This document shows, piece after piece, positions 1-6,253 of a stretch of DNA of 14,511 nucleotides (positions within the stretch are counted from its first letter, which is position 1; every line of letters starts with the position of its first letter). Location of the stretch: positions 1 to 14,511 of the forward strand of contig DKTZ01000028.1 of the NCBI GenBank assembly GCA_002490425.1. The letters are read 5' to 3'. Position numbers and translations under genes: made by a program. Below the pieces are notes generated by a model. The model made no database searches. It was given only the letters and a program-made list of their open reading frames with translations, and was not told the DNA's origin. The stretch is from Ruminococcaceae bacterium UBA7217. GTDB taxonomy: Bacteria; Bacillota; Clostridia; Oscillospirales; Acutalibacteraceae.

Positions 1-35
1 TATAAATTTATTTATGTAAATATGTATAATTTTTG

Positions 36-64
36 TTGCAAAAGATACTGAAATTTGGTATTAT
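36..64 (+). promoter_or_regulatory. Sigma-A-type promoter of the SCP2/aminotransferase/transketolase operon
   Basis: A -35 box TTGCAA (36-41) and a -10 box TATTAT (59-64) are separated by exactly 17 bp in a very AT-rich stretch. Transcription would start near 71, giving a leader of about 35 nt before the first ATG at 106. No operator or riboswitch-like structure is evident between promoter and gene. The TATAAT at 25-30 has no convincing -35 partner within the window. Confidence 0.6.
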
Positions 65-105
65 TTATTTGTATATATTTATATTGAGAAATTGGAGGTA
101 AAACT

Positions 106-867
106 ATGACTGATGCAAAGACCATGGCATACATAAATATGTATGCGGTACTCGGCACATTGGAAAACCTTTGTGAGCTTGACCCGAAGGCTAAAGAGAT
201 TATTTCAACTCTCGGGAAGCCTATTTCATTGGCGTTTGAGGTAAAGGACGGTCCTGCCGCAACGCTTTTCTTCAGTTCAAAAGGCTGCCGTATGGAAGAC
301 GGAGTCAATAATCCCGATATAAAAATTCCCGTTTCTTCCTGCGAAAAATTCAATAAGATTATTGACGGAAAGGCAACGCCCGTTCCCACAAAGGGAATTG
401 CGAAGATAGGCTTTCTTCTTAAAACCTTTACTGCTCTTACAGACAGACTGACAGAGCTTATGCGCCCGAGCGAGGAAGCTTTAAAAGACAGAGATTTCTT
501 TGTGCTTTCAACCAGACTTACATTCTACACAATATCAGTTGCTATTTCACAGATAGCAAATCAGGACGCAATCGGAAAAGCGAGTGCCTCTTATATGGTA
601 GACGGCGACATTTCAATCGGCATTAAGAACTGCGACACAGCGACAATCCGTGTAAAAGACCACCGCCTTGTAACTATTAAAAAAGCGCCCGAAAAGCCGA
701 GAGCAATTATGTCCTTTGCCGATTACGACCTTGCGGCGGCGCTTTTCGGCGGTAAAGTAAATGCGCTTGAAGAGCTTTGCAGAGGCACGGTTGAAATTCA
801 CGGTATGGCTTCAATGATAGACAATATGAACAGACTTCTCGATAGAGTCGGTCTTTATTTGGCATAA
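106..867 (+). CDS. SCP2 sterol/lipid-carrier-like protein (first copy, two SCP2-like halves)
   Basis: This 253-residue protein has no signal peptide or membrane segment and is predicted cytoplasmic. Residues about 35-100 and 165-250 each resemble an SCP2 fold: a beta-rich stretch, a segment such as NPDIKIPVSS or PRAIMSFADY, a helix over a small GK-containing loop (DGKATP, FGGKVN), and a final strand like GTVEIHG with a closing helix. SCP2 domains bind lipids, fatty acyl chains or sterols in a hydrophobic tunnel and usually have no catalytic residues. The start is set by GGAGGT at 94-99, 6 nt before ATG. It is first in a five-gene operon whose last gene (4136-4945) is a diverged relative of similar layout. 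A role in presenting a hydrophobic substrate to the aminotransferase and transketolase is inference. The family call comes from pattern recognition, without a profile search. Confidence 0.6.
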   Translation: MTDAKTMAYINMYAVLGTLENLCELDPKAKEIISTLGKPISLAFEVKDGPAATLFFSSKGCRMEDGVNNPDIKIPVSSCEKFNKIIDGKATPVPTKGIAKIGFLLKTFTALTDRLTELMRPSEEALKDRDFFVLSTRLTFYTISVAISQIANQDAIGKASASYMVDGDISIGIKNCDTATIRVKDHRLVTIKKAPEKPRAIMSFADYDLAAALFGGKVNALEELCRGTVEIHGMASMIDNMNRLLDRVGLYLA

Positions 868-880
868 GGAGGAAACAGAA

Positions 881-2146
881 ATGAGTAAATATCCCGAATA
901 CAATCACGATAAAGGCCGGGAGTTTTTCGACAGAGCGTTAAAGGTTATTCCTGCCGGAATTTACGGGCATTTGGGTCCGTCCGAAGGTCTTTGGATTCCC
1001 ATTCAGAAATGGCCCTTTTATTCCGCAAAAGCGCAAGGCTCATATTTTTGGGATGCTGACGGTAATAAATACATTGACTATATGTGTGCTTACGGTCCGA
1101 ATGTTCTCGGCTATAACGACCCCGATGTTGACGCGGCGGCTAAAGCACAGCTCGAAAAGGGCAACTGCACTACAGCTCCCTCAACAGTAATGGTTGAATG
1201 TGCTGAAAATCTTGTAAATACCGTAGCTTCCGCTGACTGGGCATTTTTCTGCAAAAACGGCTCGGACACAACTACTCTTGCCGTTATGAGCGCCCGTGCG
1301 CATACACATAAGAGAAAAATTATTTTCTTGCAGGGCTATTACCACGGCGATTTCCAGTGGGCACAGAAAATTGACTATCCCGGAATTTTGCCCGAGGACG
1401 TTTGCCACAACCTTGTAGCTCCCTGGTTTGACATTGACGCTTTACAAAAGCTTTACGACGAAAATAACGGCGACATTGCAGGTCTTATTGCACAGCCCTA
1501 TGACCACGGCAATTTCAAGGACAATGAGATTGCTTCAAGAGAATATTGGCAGTCCGTCCGTAAATGGTGCGATGACCATGGTGTTGTGCTTATTTTTGAC
1601 GATGTCCGCACAGGCTTCCGTCTTGACCTTGCAGGCTCTGACCATTATTACGGAATAAAGGCAGACCTTATCTGCTTCTGCAAGGCACTTGCCAACGGCT
1701 ACAATATGTCTGCTCTTTGCGGCGGCGAGCACATGAAAGCCACCGTTTCGGGAATGACATACACAGGCTCTTACTGGATGAGCGCCGTACCCTTTGCGGC
1801 TTGCATTGCCTGCATAAACAAAATGAAGGCTCTTGACACGCCAACACTTTTCCGTAAGCTCGGCACACAGGTAACCGAGGGCTTTAAAGCGGCAGCCGCA
1901 AATAACGGATTCAATCTTGTTGTATCGGGCGAGCCTGCACTCTTCTATTTAAGAATTGCTGACGACGACAGTCTTATGCTTCATCAGGAGTGGATTGCGG
2001 AATGTGTTTCAAGGGGCTTGTTCCTCGCATCTCACCACAACCATTTCATAAATGCATCACTTACGGAAGATGACATTAAGCTTTCGGTTGATATTGCAGA
2101 GGATGCATTCAATGTACTGCGTAAAAATCACCCCGAACTTAAATAA
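881..2146 (+). CDS. Class III PLP-dependent aminotransferase (glutamate-1-semialdehyde aminomutase-like)
   Basis: The 421-residue protein is a fold-I PLP enzyme of aminotransferase class III, at full length for the family. Visible landmarks are GSYFWDADGNKYIDY (residues 53-67), NGSD (126-129, phosphate region), GYYHG (152-156, ring-stacking aromatic), FDDVRTGFR (239-247, the Asp that contacts the pyridine nitrogen) and FCKALANGY with Lys268 as the expected Schiff-base lysine. The pattern is closest to the GSA aminomutase branch (HemL). No other tetrapyrrole gene is nearby, so a HemL role is unlikely and the substrate is unknown. The ribosome binding site AAGGAGG overlaps the stop codon of the upstream SCP2-like gene, implying translational coupling. 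Next to a split transketolase, it may transaminate the ketose-type product of that enzyme. Confidence 0.88.
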   Translation: MSKYPEYNHDKGREFFDRALKVIPAGIYGHLGPSEGLWIPIQKWPFYSAKAQGSYFWDADGNKYIDYMCAYGPNVLGYNDPDVDAAAKAQLEKGNCTTAPSTVMVECAENLVNTVASADWAFFCKNGSDTTTLAVMSARAHTHKRKIIFLQGYYHGDFQWAQKIDYPGILPEDVCHNLVAPWFDIDALQKLYDENNGDIAGLIAQPYDHGNFKDNEIASREYWQSVRKWCDDHGVVLIFDDVRTGFRLDLAGSDHYYGIKADLICFCKALANGYNMSALCGGEHMKATVSGMTYTGSYWMSAVPFAACIACINKMKALDTPTLFRKLGTQVTEGFKAAAANNGFNLVVSGEPALFYLRIADDDSLMLHQEWIAECVSRGLFLASHHNHFINASLTEDDIKLSVDIAEDAFNVLRKNHPELK

Positions 2147-2185
2147 AATAGGGTAAAAATGCATTTAATATAACAATTGAAAAAA

Positions 2186-2191
2186 GGGAGG
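2186..2191 (+). promoter_or_regulatory. Ribosome binding site fixing the transketolase N start at 2201
   Basis: GGGAGG lies 9 nt upstream of ATG 2201. A longer reading from the in-frame TTG at 2177 would run through this site and add eight residues not resembling a transketolase N terminus, so ATG 2201 is preferred. Confidence 0.8.
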
Positions 2192-2200
2192 AATTTTTTC

Positions 2201-3082
2201 ATGGCTAATTTATCAAAGCAGGAATGGACAGCGCTTGAAAACAAGGCTTATGACCTTCGCAAACTCTGTATGCAGACCACTATGTGGGCAGGCAGCGGAC
2301 ATATCGGCGGCGGTCTTAGCGTAATGGATCTTCTTACGGTTCTCTACTACAAGTATCTCAACATTAAGGTTGACGAGCCGCAGTGGGAGGACAGAGACAG
2401 ATTTATTTTAAGTAAGGGTCACGCGGCAATTGCTTATGCACCCGTTCTTTGCGACAAGGGCTTTAACGATAAGGAAATGCTTAAAACCTTTAACCTTTCA
2501 GGTTCAAAAATGGGTATGCACCTTGACTCAAACAAGATTGTCGGTGTTGACGCTTCAACGGGTTCGCTCGGTCACGGCGTTTCAATTGCGGCAGGCACGG
2601 CTCTTGCGGCAAGGCTTCAGAATAAGGACTATTTAACCTATGTTGTAACAGGTGACGGTGAGCTTGGCGAAGGCTCAAACTGGGAAGGCTTTATGACAAT
2701 TAACCATTATGAGCTTTCAAACTGCATAGTGTTTATCGACCGCAACCACTGTATGATTGACGGCCCTACGGAAGAGGTTATGAAGCTGGAGCCGTTAGCT
2801 GACAAAATGCGTGCATTCGGCTTTAATACTCTGTGCGTTGACGGCAACAACATCGGCGAGCTTTGCGACGCTATTGACGAAGCAATTGCCAGAAGCAAAG
2901 AAAAATGCGCTCCCACCTGTATTCTTATGGATACTGTAAAGGGTGCGGGAATTAAATCCATAGGCGGCGATTATCACTGTCACTATATGGCGCTTGACGA
3001 TGACACCTTTGCAAAATACAGCAAAGACCTTGAAGAGGACTACAAGGCAAGACTTGACAGAGTTCAGAAGGAGGGCAAATAA
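2201..3082 (+). CDS. Transketolase, N-terminal (ThDP pyrophosphate-binding) subunit
   Basis: This 293-residue protein covers only the N-terminal half of transketolase, as in the split enzymes common in Clostridia and archaea. Seen in order are SGHIGGGLS (residues 32-40, His34), KGHAAIAY (72-79, His74), LGHG (123-126, His125), the ThDP/Mg motif starting GDGELGEG (151-158) and ending at the Asn of IDRNH (182), then DGPT (187-190). Transketolases move a two-carbon ketol unit between sugar phosphates; the partner half is the next gene, only 2 nt downstream. Placement beside an aminotransferase and SCP2-like proteins, away from pentose phosphate genes, suggests a specialised reaction. Paired half-transketolases in secondary metabolism, such as Rif15A/B of rifamycin clusters, are a precedent. 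An ordinary pentose phosphate role cannot be excluded. Confidence 0.9.
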   Translation: MANLSKQEWTALENKAYDLRKLCMQTTMWAGSGHIGGGLSVMDLLTVLYYKYLNIKVDEPQWEDRDRFILSKGHAAIAYAPVLCDKGFNDKEMLKTFNLSGSKMGMHLDSNKIVGVDASTGSLGHGVSIAAGTALAARLQNKDYLTYVVTGDGELGEGSNWEGFMTINHYELSNCIVFIDRNHCMIDGPTEEVMKLEPLADKMRAFGFNTLCVDGNNIGELCDAIDEAIARSKEKCAPTCILMDTVKGAGIKSIGGDYHCHYMALDDDTFAKYSKDLEEDYKARLDRVQKEGK

Positions 3083-3084
3083 TT

Positions 3085-4092
3085 ATGGCAGGCGGATTTG
3101 TTTATAACGCAATCGACCAGACAGAGGTTGCGACTGCGGAAATTTACGGTAAAGCGATTACCGATATAATGTTAAAAGACCCAAAGGTTGTAGCTATTAC
3201 GGCTGACCTTGCAAAATCGACAAAGCTCGGCGACGTTTTAAAGGTTTGCCCCGAAAGAGTAATCAATGTAGGTATTGCCGAGCAGGATATGTTCGGCGTA
3301 GGCGCAGGTATGGCAAGAGCGGGTATGATTCCGTTTATTTCGGGATTCTCGGCTTTCACTTCAATGCGTGCCTGCGACCAGCTCCACACTGATATTTGCT
3401 ATCAAAATGTAAATGCAAAAATTATTGCTACACACGCAGGTACATCCTTCGGTCAGGCAGGTTCAACCCACCACGCAATAGTTGACCTTGCAATTACAAG
3501 AGCAATGCCCAATTTAACGGTTATTGTTCCTGCTGACGGACTTGAAACCGCAAATGCAGTAAATGCGGCATACGAAAACTTCGGTCCTTATTACATTCGT
3601 ATTAACCGTGGATTTGACCGTGTTCTTTATGATACACAGGATTACGGCTTTGAGGTCGGAAAGGCTGTTGAAATTCACCCCGGTACGGATATTACCGTTA
3701 TTGCCTGCGGCTCTTGCGTTTTCCAGGCAAAGCAGGCGGCTGAATTTCTTGAAAATGCCGACGGACTCAAAGTCAGAGTTCTTAATATGCACACAATAAA
3801 GCCCATTGACGAAGAGGCTATAATCAAAGCGGTTATGGACACAAGAAGAATAATCACCGTTGAGGACCATTCGGTAATCGGCGGTCTCGGCTCTGCTGTT
3901 GCCGAGGTTATGGCACAGGCAGGCAAGGGCTGTGCATTTAAGATGCTCGGTCACAAGGGCTTTGCTCCGATAGGACTTCACGAAGATATTATGTCCGCAG
4001 TGGGCATTGACGCAAACGGTATTATCTCCGCTGTGCGTGAGGTTATGAAGGCTGACTTCGAGGAAGACGACAACTGGGACGACGATGTTTAA
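3085..4092 (+). CDS. Transketolase, C-terminal (pyrimidine-binding and C-terminal domain) subunit
   Basis: The 335-residue protein carries the pyrimidine-binding domain and the C-terminal domain of transketolase. Key sites are DLAKST (residues 41-46), GIAEQD (63-68) with the ThDP-activating Glu66, GFSAF (87-91), GSTHHA (126-131, the position of GPTHQP in classical transketolases) and RAMPNLTV (139-146). The HHA replacing HQP next to the substrate-facing His changes the active-site wall and may mark altered acceptor specificity. The tail is unusually acidic (EEDDNWDDD). An AAGGAGG (3068-3074) inside the end of the preceding gene serves as ribosome binding site. It forms an alpha2beta2-type enzyme with the product of 2201-3082, by family knowledge. 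A DXS-like C half is less likely because the motifs follow transketolase. Confidence 0.9.
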   Translation: MAGGFVYNAIDQTEVATAEIYGKAITDIMLKDPKVVAITADLAKSTKLGDVLKVCPERVINVGIAEQDMFGVGAGMARAGMIPFISGFSAFTSMRACDQLHTDICYQNVNAKIIATHAGTSFGQAGSTHHAIVDLAITRAMPNLTVIVPADGLETANAVNAAYENFGPYYIRINRGFDRVLYDTQDYGFEVGKAVEIHPGTDITVIACGSCVFQAKQAAEFLENADGLKVRVLNMHTIKPIDEEAIIKAVMDTRRIITVEDHSVIGGLGSAVAEVMAQAGKGCAFKMLGHKGFAPIGLHEDIMSAVGIDANGIISAVREVMKADFEEDDNWDDDV

Positions 4093-4135
4093 TATCGCGC
4101 TTAACAGTTTATACATCGGAAAGGAGTCTGATTAA

Positions 4136-4945
4136 ATGCACACACAGGAAGAGCTTTATTCAAATAAAATATTCTTTAACGCCGCGTTGCCTTTAATTAA
4201 GGTTTTGGCGCAGGATGTTCCCTCGCTTAAAAAGCAGTATGAAAAGGTGCACGCTGTAATTCAGGTAAGCGCTCTCGACCCCGACGCCGAGGGCGGAAAA
4301 ATCGGAATGCATTACGTTGTTAACGGTTCGCAGGATTGGCTTGTTCATTTGAACGCAGTTGACCCTAATCCCCACGTTGAGCTTGAGTTTAAATCTGTTG
4401 AGGCGATGAATGCGTTTTTCAAAGGCAAAATGTCGCCTGCAACGCTCCCGAAAATGAAAGGCGTTATTAAGCATTTCGGCGCTTTCAAGGCGTTTCTTAT
4501 GTCGCTTTTAAAAATGTCAAGCGTGCTTTCCGCAACGGAGATTCCCGAAAAGGAAGAGGATAAAACGCTTATGGTTAAAGCAATGTTCTATCTTCTCACA
4601 AGTGGAATAAGCCAGCTTAACAAAATGGGGCATCCCGAAATTCACGATTGGGCGGCAAAGTCACCCGACCGTGTTTATGCGCTTGCAGTAAACGACCACC
4701 CCGAGGTTTCGGCGTTTATCCGCATAAAAGCCGGAAAATCAAGGGCAGGCAGGGGCGAATACAAGCGTGCAATGCCGTTCTTCACCCTTCGCTTTGACTC
4801 GTTTGACTCAGCGCTCGGAACACTTCTCGGCAAGGACGATATGTTAACTGCCGTAAAGCAAGGGCACATCATTATGGACGGTGCTCCCGAATTCGGCGGT
4901 CAGTTCGGCGGATTTATGCTTGAAATCGGCGCATTGGCGAAATAA
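4136..4945 (+). CDS. SCP2 sterol/lipid-carrier-like protein (second copy)
   Basis: A 269-residue protein without signal peptide or membrane helices. The first half shows an SCP2-like strand and helix pattern (GGKIGMHYVV, NPHVELEFKS, then FFKGKMSPATLPKMKG around residues 77-113). A second, more diverged repeat covers about 180-265 (PFFTLRFDSF, TLLGKDD, GHIIMDGAP). Helices in the middle are rich in Met, Leu and Phe (FKAFLMSLLKMS), consistent with a hydrophobic pocket. It is related in layout, though far in sequence, to the first protein of the operon, so they are an old duplication or two separate recruits. AAGGAG at 4121-4126 gives the start. It ends the operon, and the terminator follows directly. 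A paired carrier role, for example substrate delivery and product removal, is inference. Confidence 0.55.
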   Translation: MHTQEELYSNKIFFNAALPLIKVLAQDVPSLKKQYEKVHAVIQVSALDPDAEGGKIGMHYVVNGSQDWLVHLNAVDPNPHVELEFKSVEAMNAFFKGKMSPATLPKMKGVIKHFGAFKAFLMSLLKMSSVLSATEIPEKEEDKTLMVKAMFYLLTSGISQLNKMGHPEIHDWAAKSPDRVYALAVNDHPEVSAFIRIKAGKSRAGRGEYKRAMPFFTLRFDSFDSALGTLLGKDDMLTAVKQGHIIMDGAPEFGGQFGGFMLEIGALAK

Positions 4946-4968
4946 AACGACAACATAATATTTAAAGC

Positions 4969-5002
4969 AACAAGGGACTGTTCACACAGCCCCTTGTTTT
5001 TT
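4969..5002 (+). terminator. Intrinsic terminator of the left operon
   Basis: AACAAGGG (4969-4976) pairs with CCCTTGTT (4991-4998), and CTGT (4978-4981) pairs with ACAG (4986-4989) around a TCAC loop with one A/C mismatch. A T run (4997-5002) follows. This is a textbook rho-independent terminator 23 nt after the stop codon. On the minus strand the T run is poor, so service to the converging anSME gene would be weaker. Confidence 0.9.
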
Positions 5003-5011
5003 GATATAAAT

Positions 5012-5038
5012 TGTAGGGAAAGATGCCCCTATCGTTCG
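5012..5038. repeat. Degenerate palindromic REP-like element
   Basis: TGTAGGGAAAGATGCCCCTATCG-type sequence in the convergent intergenic region. GGAAAGAT and ATCGTTCG flank a GCCCCT core as an imperfect inverted repeat (about six of eight positions pair). Similar short palindromes with a TGTAGGGG start recur in many gut Firmicutes genomes by my recollection. It looks like a decayed copy, and no function is evident. Confidence 0.35.
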
Positions 5039-5045
5039 TTATTCC

Positions 5046-5094
5046 GCTCCCTCATAGAGGGAACTGGCTTTGCAAAAGCAAAGACTGAGGGAGT
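5046..5094. repeat. REP-like hairpin element (CTCCCTCA...TGAGGGAG)
   Basis: CTCCCTCA (5047-5054) and TGAGGGAG (5086-5093) are perfect inverted repeats. Inside them CTTTGC (5068-5073) pairs with GCAAAG (5078-5083) across an AAAA loop, and CCCTC-ATA-GAGGG forms a competing small hairpin (5049-5061). Such multi-hairpin elements are common in intergenic spaces of gut Clostridia. Between two converging genes it might act as a secondary terminator, since T-rich sequence follows on the + strand. The rest of 5003-5170 is AT-rich and holds no gene that I can see. Confidence 0.6.
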
Positions 5095-5170
5095 ATTGTA
5101 TTTTTTCAAGCCGAAATTATTCATTATTAAATATTCTTAAGCAGTAGCGACTTCATTCTTCATTTGTTAT

Positions 5171-6253
5171 TCACCCTTTATCGAACACTCTGAACAGCGG
5201 AAGGCAGGAAGAGAAAAATTTTTGATAGCTTTCGCAGTAATCTCTGTCCGCCCGTTGGCGCTTGCAGCCACCCGCTCGGCACAGCGCAAAAAATCGGCAC
5301 TGCTTACATTTATCTGGAATTTGTAAGCTTTCTCTTATAAAATCCTTTGCCTTTTCACTGTTCGCCATTTTTTCTAAGGATGTATCGCAAATATTGCCGA
5401 GCAAATATTTATCCGTGCAGTAAAAATCGCAGGGGTATATATTCCCGTTGCCCTCTGCCACAAATTGATGTGTGCAATGACCGCACATTCCGCACTGCTC
5501 GGGATTTTCGCCCAAGTACATCCGCACAAGATTGTCAAATTGACGGATACTTACATAATTGCCCCGCACAAAATCCTTAGCATACAAATTAAAGGTGCGA
5601 ATCAGGAAATTTGCATACTGCTCCGCCGTCATATAAAGCTCGCTCTCTTCTTCACTTTCAAATGGGCGCAGACAGGGGATAAACTGTAAATATTTATAGC
5701 CCTTACTCCTAAAATGTCTGTAAATTTTCTCGCAGTTGTCGGCACACCTGCCCGTGAGCACAGTCAAAATGTTAAATTCAACGCCGTACTTTTCGAGTAA
5801 ATCCGCCGCCTTGATTATTTTGTAATAAGAATTTTGCCCGTTTGCATCTTTTCTGAAAGAGTTGTTTTCAAAATCACCGTCAAGGCTCAGTCCTATTAAA
5901 AATTCATTTTCCTTGAAAAAATTCGCAAATTCGTCGTTCAGCAGAGTTCCGTTTGTCTGAAGAGAATAAAAAATCTTTGAATTTTTCGGATTATTTTCTT
6001 TCACAAAAGCAGTAAAATCCTTAAAATAATCAAGCCCTGCCAAAACAGGCTCGCCGCCCTGAAAAGCAAAGGAAATGCTCTCACCGTCGGCAAATTCAAG
6101 GGCGGAGGATATTAGATTTTGAGCGGTATCCTCGCTCATTATTCCGAAGTTGGGGAATTCTCTTTTTGATGCAACATCGCTGTAAAAGCAGTATTCACAC
6201 CGCAAATTACAATTGCTTGACGCAGGCTTCACCATAATTGAAAGCGGCGGCAT
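5171..6253 (-). CDS. Anaerobic sulfatase-maturating enzyme (radical SAM, SPASM)
   Basis: The 360-residue protein converts the Cys of the sulfatase CxPxR motif to formylglycine without oxygen. The radical SAM cluster motif CNLRCEYC gives Cys15, Cys19 and Cys22; GGEP (66-69) is the SAM-binding motif. The SPASM region supplies Cys254, 257, 260, 275, 279, 316, 319, 325, 330 and 340, enough for two auxiliary 4Fe-4S clusters. YPCDFY (273-278) carries Asp276, matching the catalytic base Asp277 described for the Clostridium perfringens enzyme, so the protein should be active. Its ATG overlaps the stop codon of the sulfatase by one base (TAATG), implying coupled translation with its substrate. Length and motifs are normal for the family. 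It is cytoplasmic and would act on the sulfatase before its catalytic domain is exported. Confidence 0.95.
   Translation of the reverse strand: MPPLSIMVKPASSNCNLRCEYCFYSDVASKREFPNFGIMSEDTAQNLISSALEFADGESISFAFQGGEPVLAGLDYFKDFTAFVKENNPKNSKIFYSLQTNGTLLNDEFANFFKENEFLIGLSLDGDFENNSFRKDANGQNSYYKIIKAADLLEKYGVEFNILTVLTGRCADNCEKIYRHFRSKGYKYLQFIPCLRPFESEEESELYMTAEQYANFLIRTFNLYAKDFVRGNYVSIRQFDNLVRMYLGENPEQCGMCGHCTHQFVAEGNGNIYPCDFYCTDKYLLGNICDTSLEKMANSEKAKDFIRESLQIPDKCKQCRFFALCRAGGCKRQRADRDYCESYQKFFSSCLPLFRVFDKG

Noticed and set aside
12..389. Minus-strand reading frame of 125 codons over the start of the first gene
   Set aside because: It lies antisense to the well-supported SCP2-like gene and its promoter, has no ribosome binding site of its own, and its protein resembles no family.
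881..2146. Reading the aminotransferase as HemL for heme biosynthesis
   Set aside because: The family resemblance is real, but no tetrapyrrole gene is nearby and the operon partners point elsewhere. The substrate was left open.
3514..4116. Minus-strand reading frame of 200 codons opposite the transketolase C gene
   Set aside because: It is fully antisense to a gene with clear transketolase motifs and good codon structure. Its length is explained by the coding bias of the other strand, and no start signal was seen.
5003..5170. CRISPR or tandem repeat in the convergent intergenic region
   Set aside because: Only single palindromic units are present, with no regularly spaced direct repeats.
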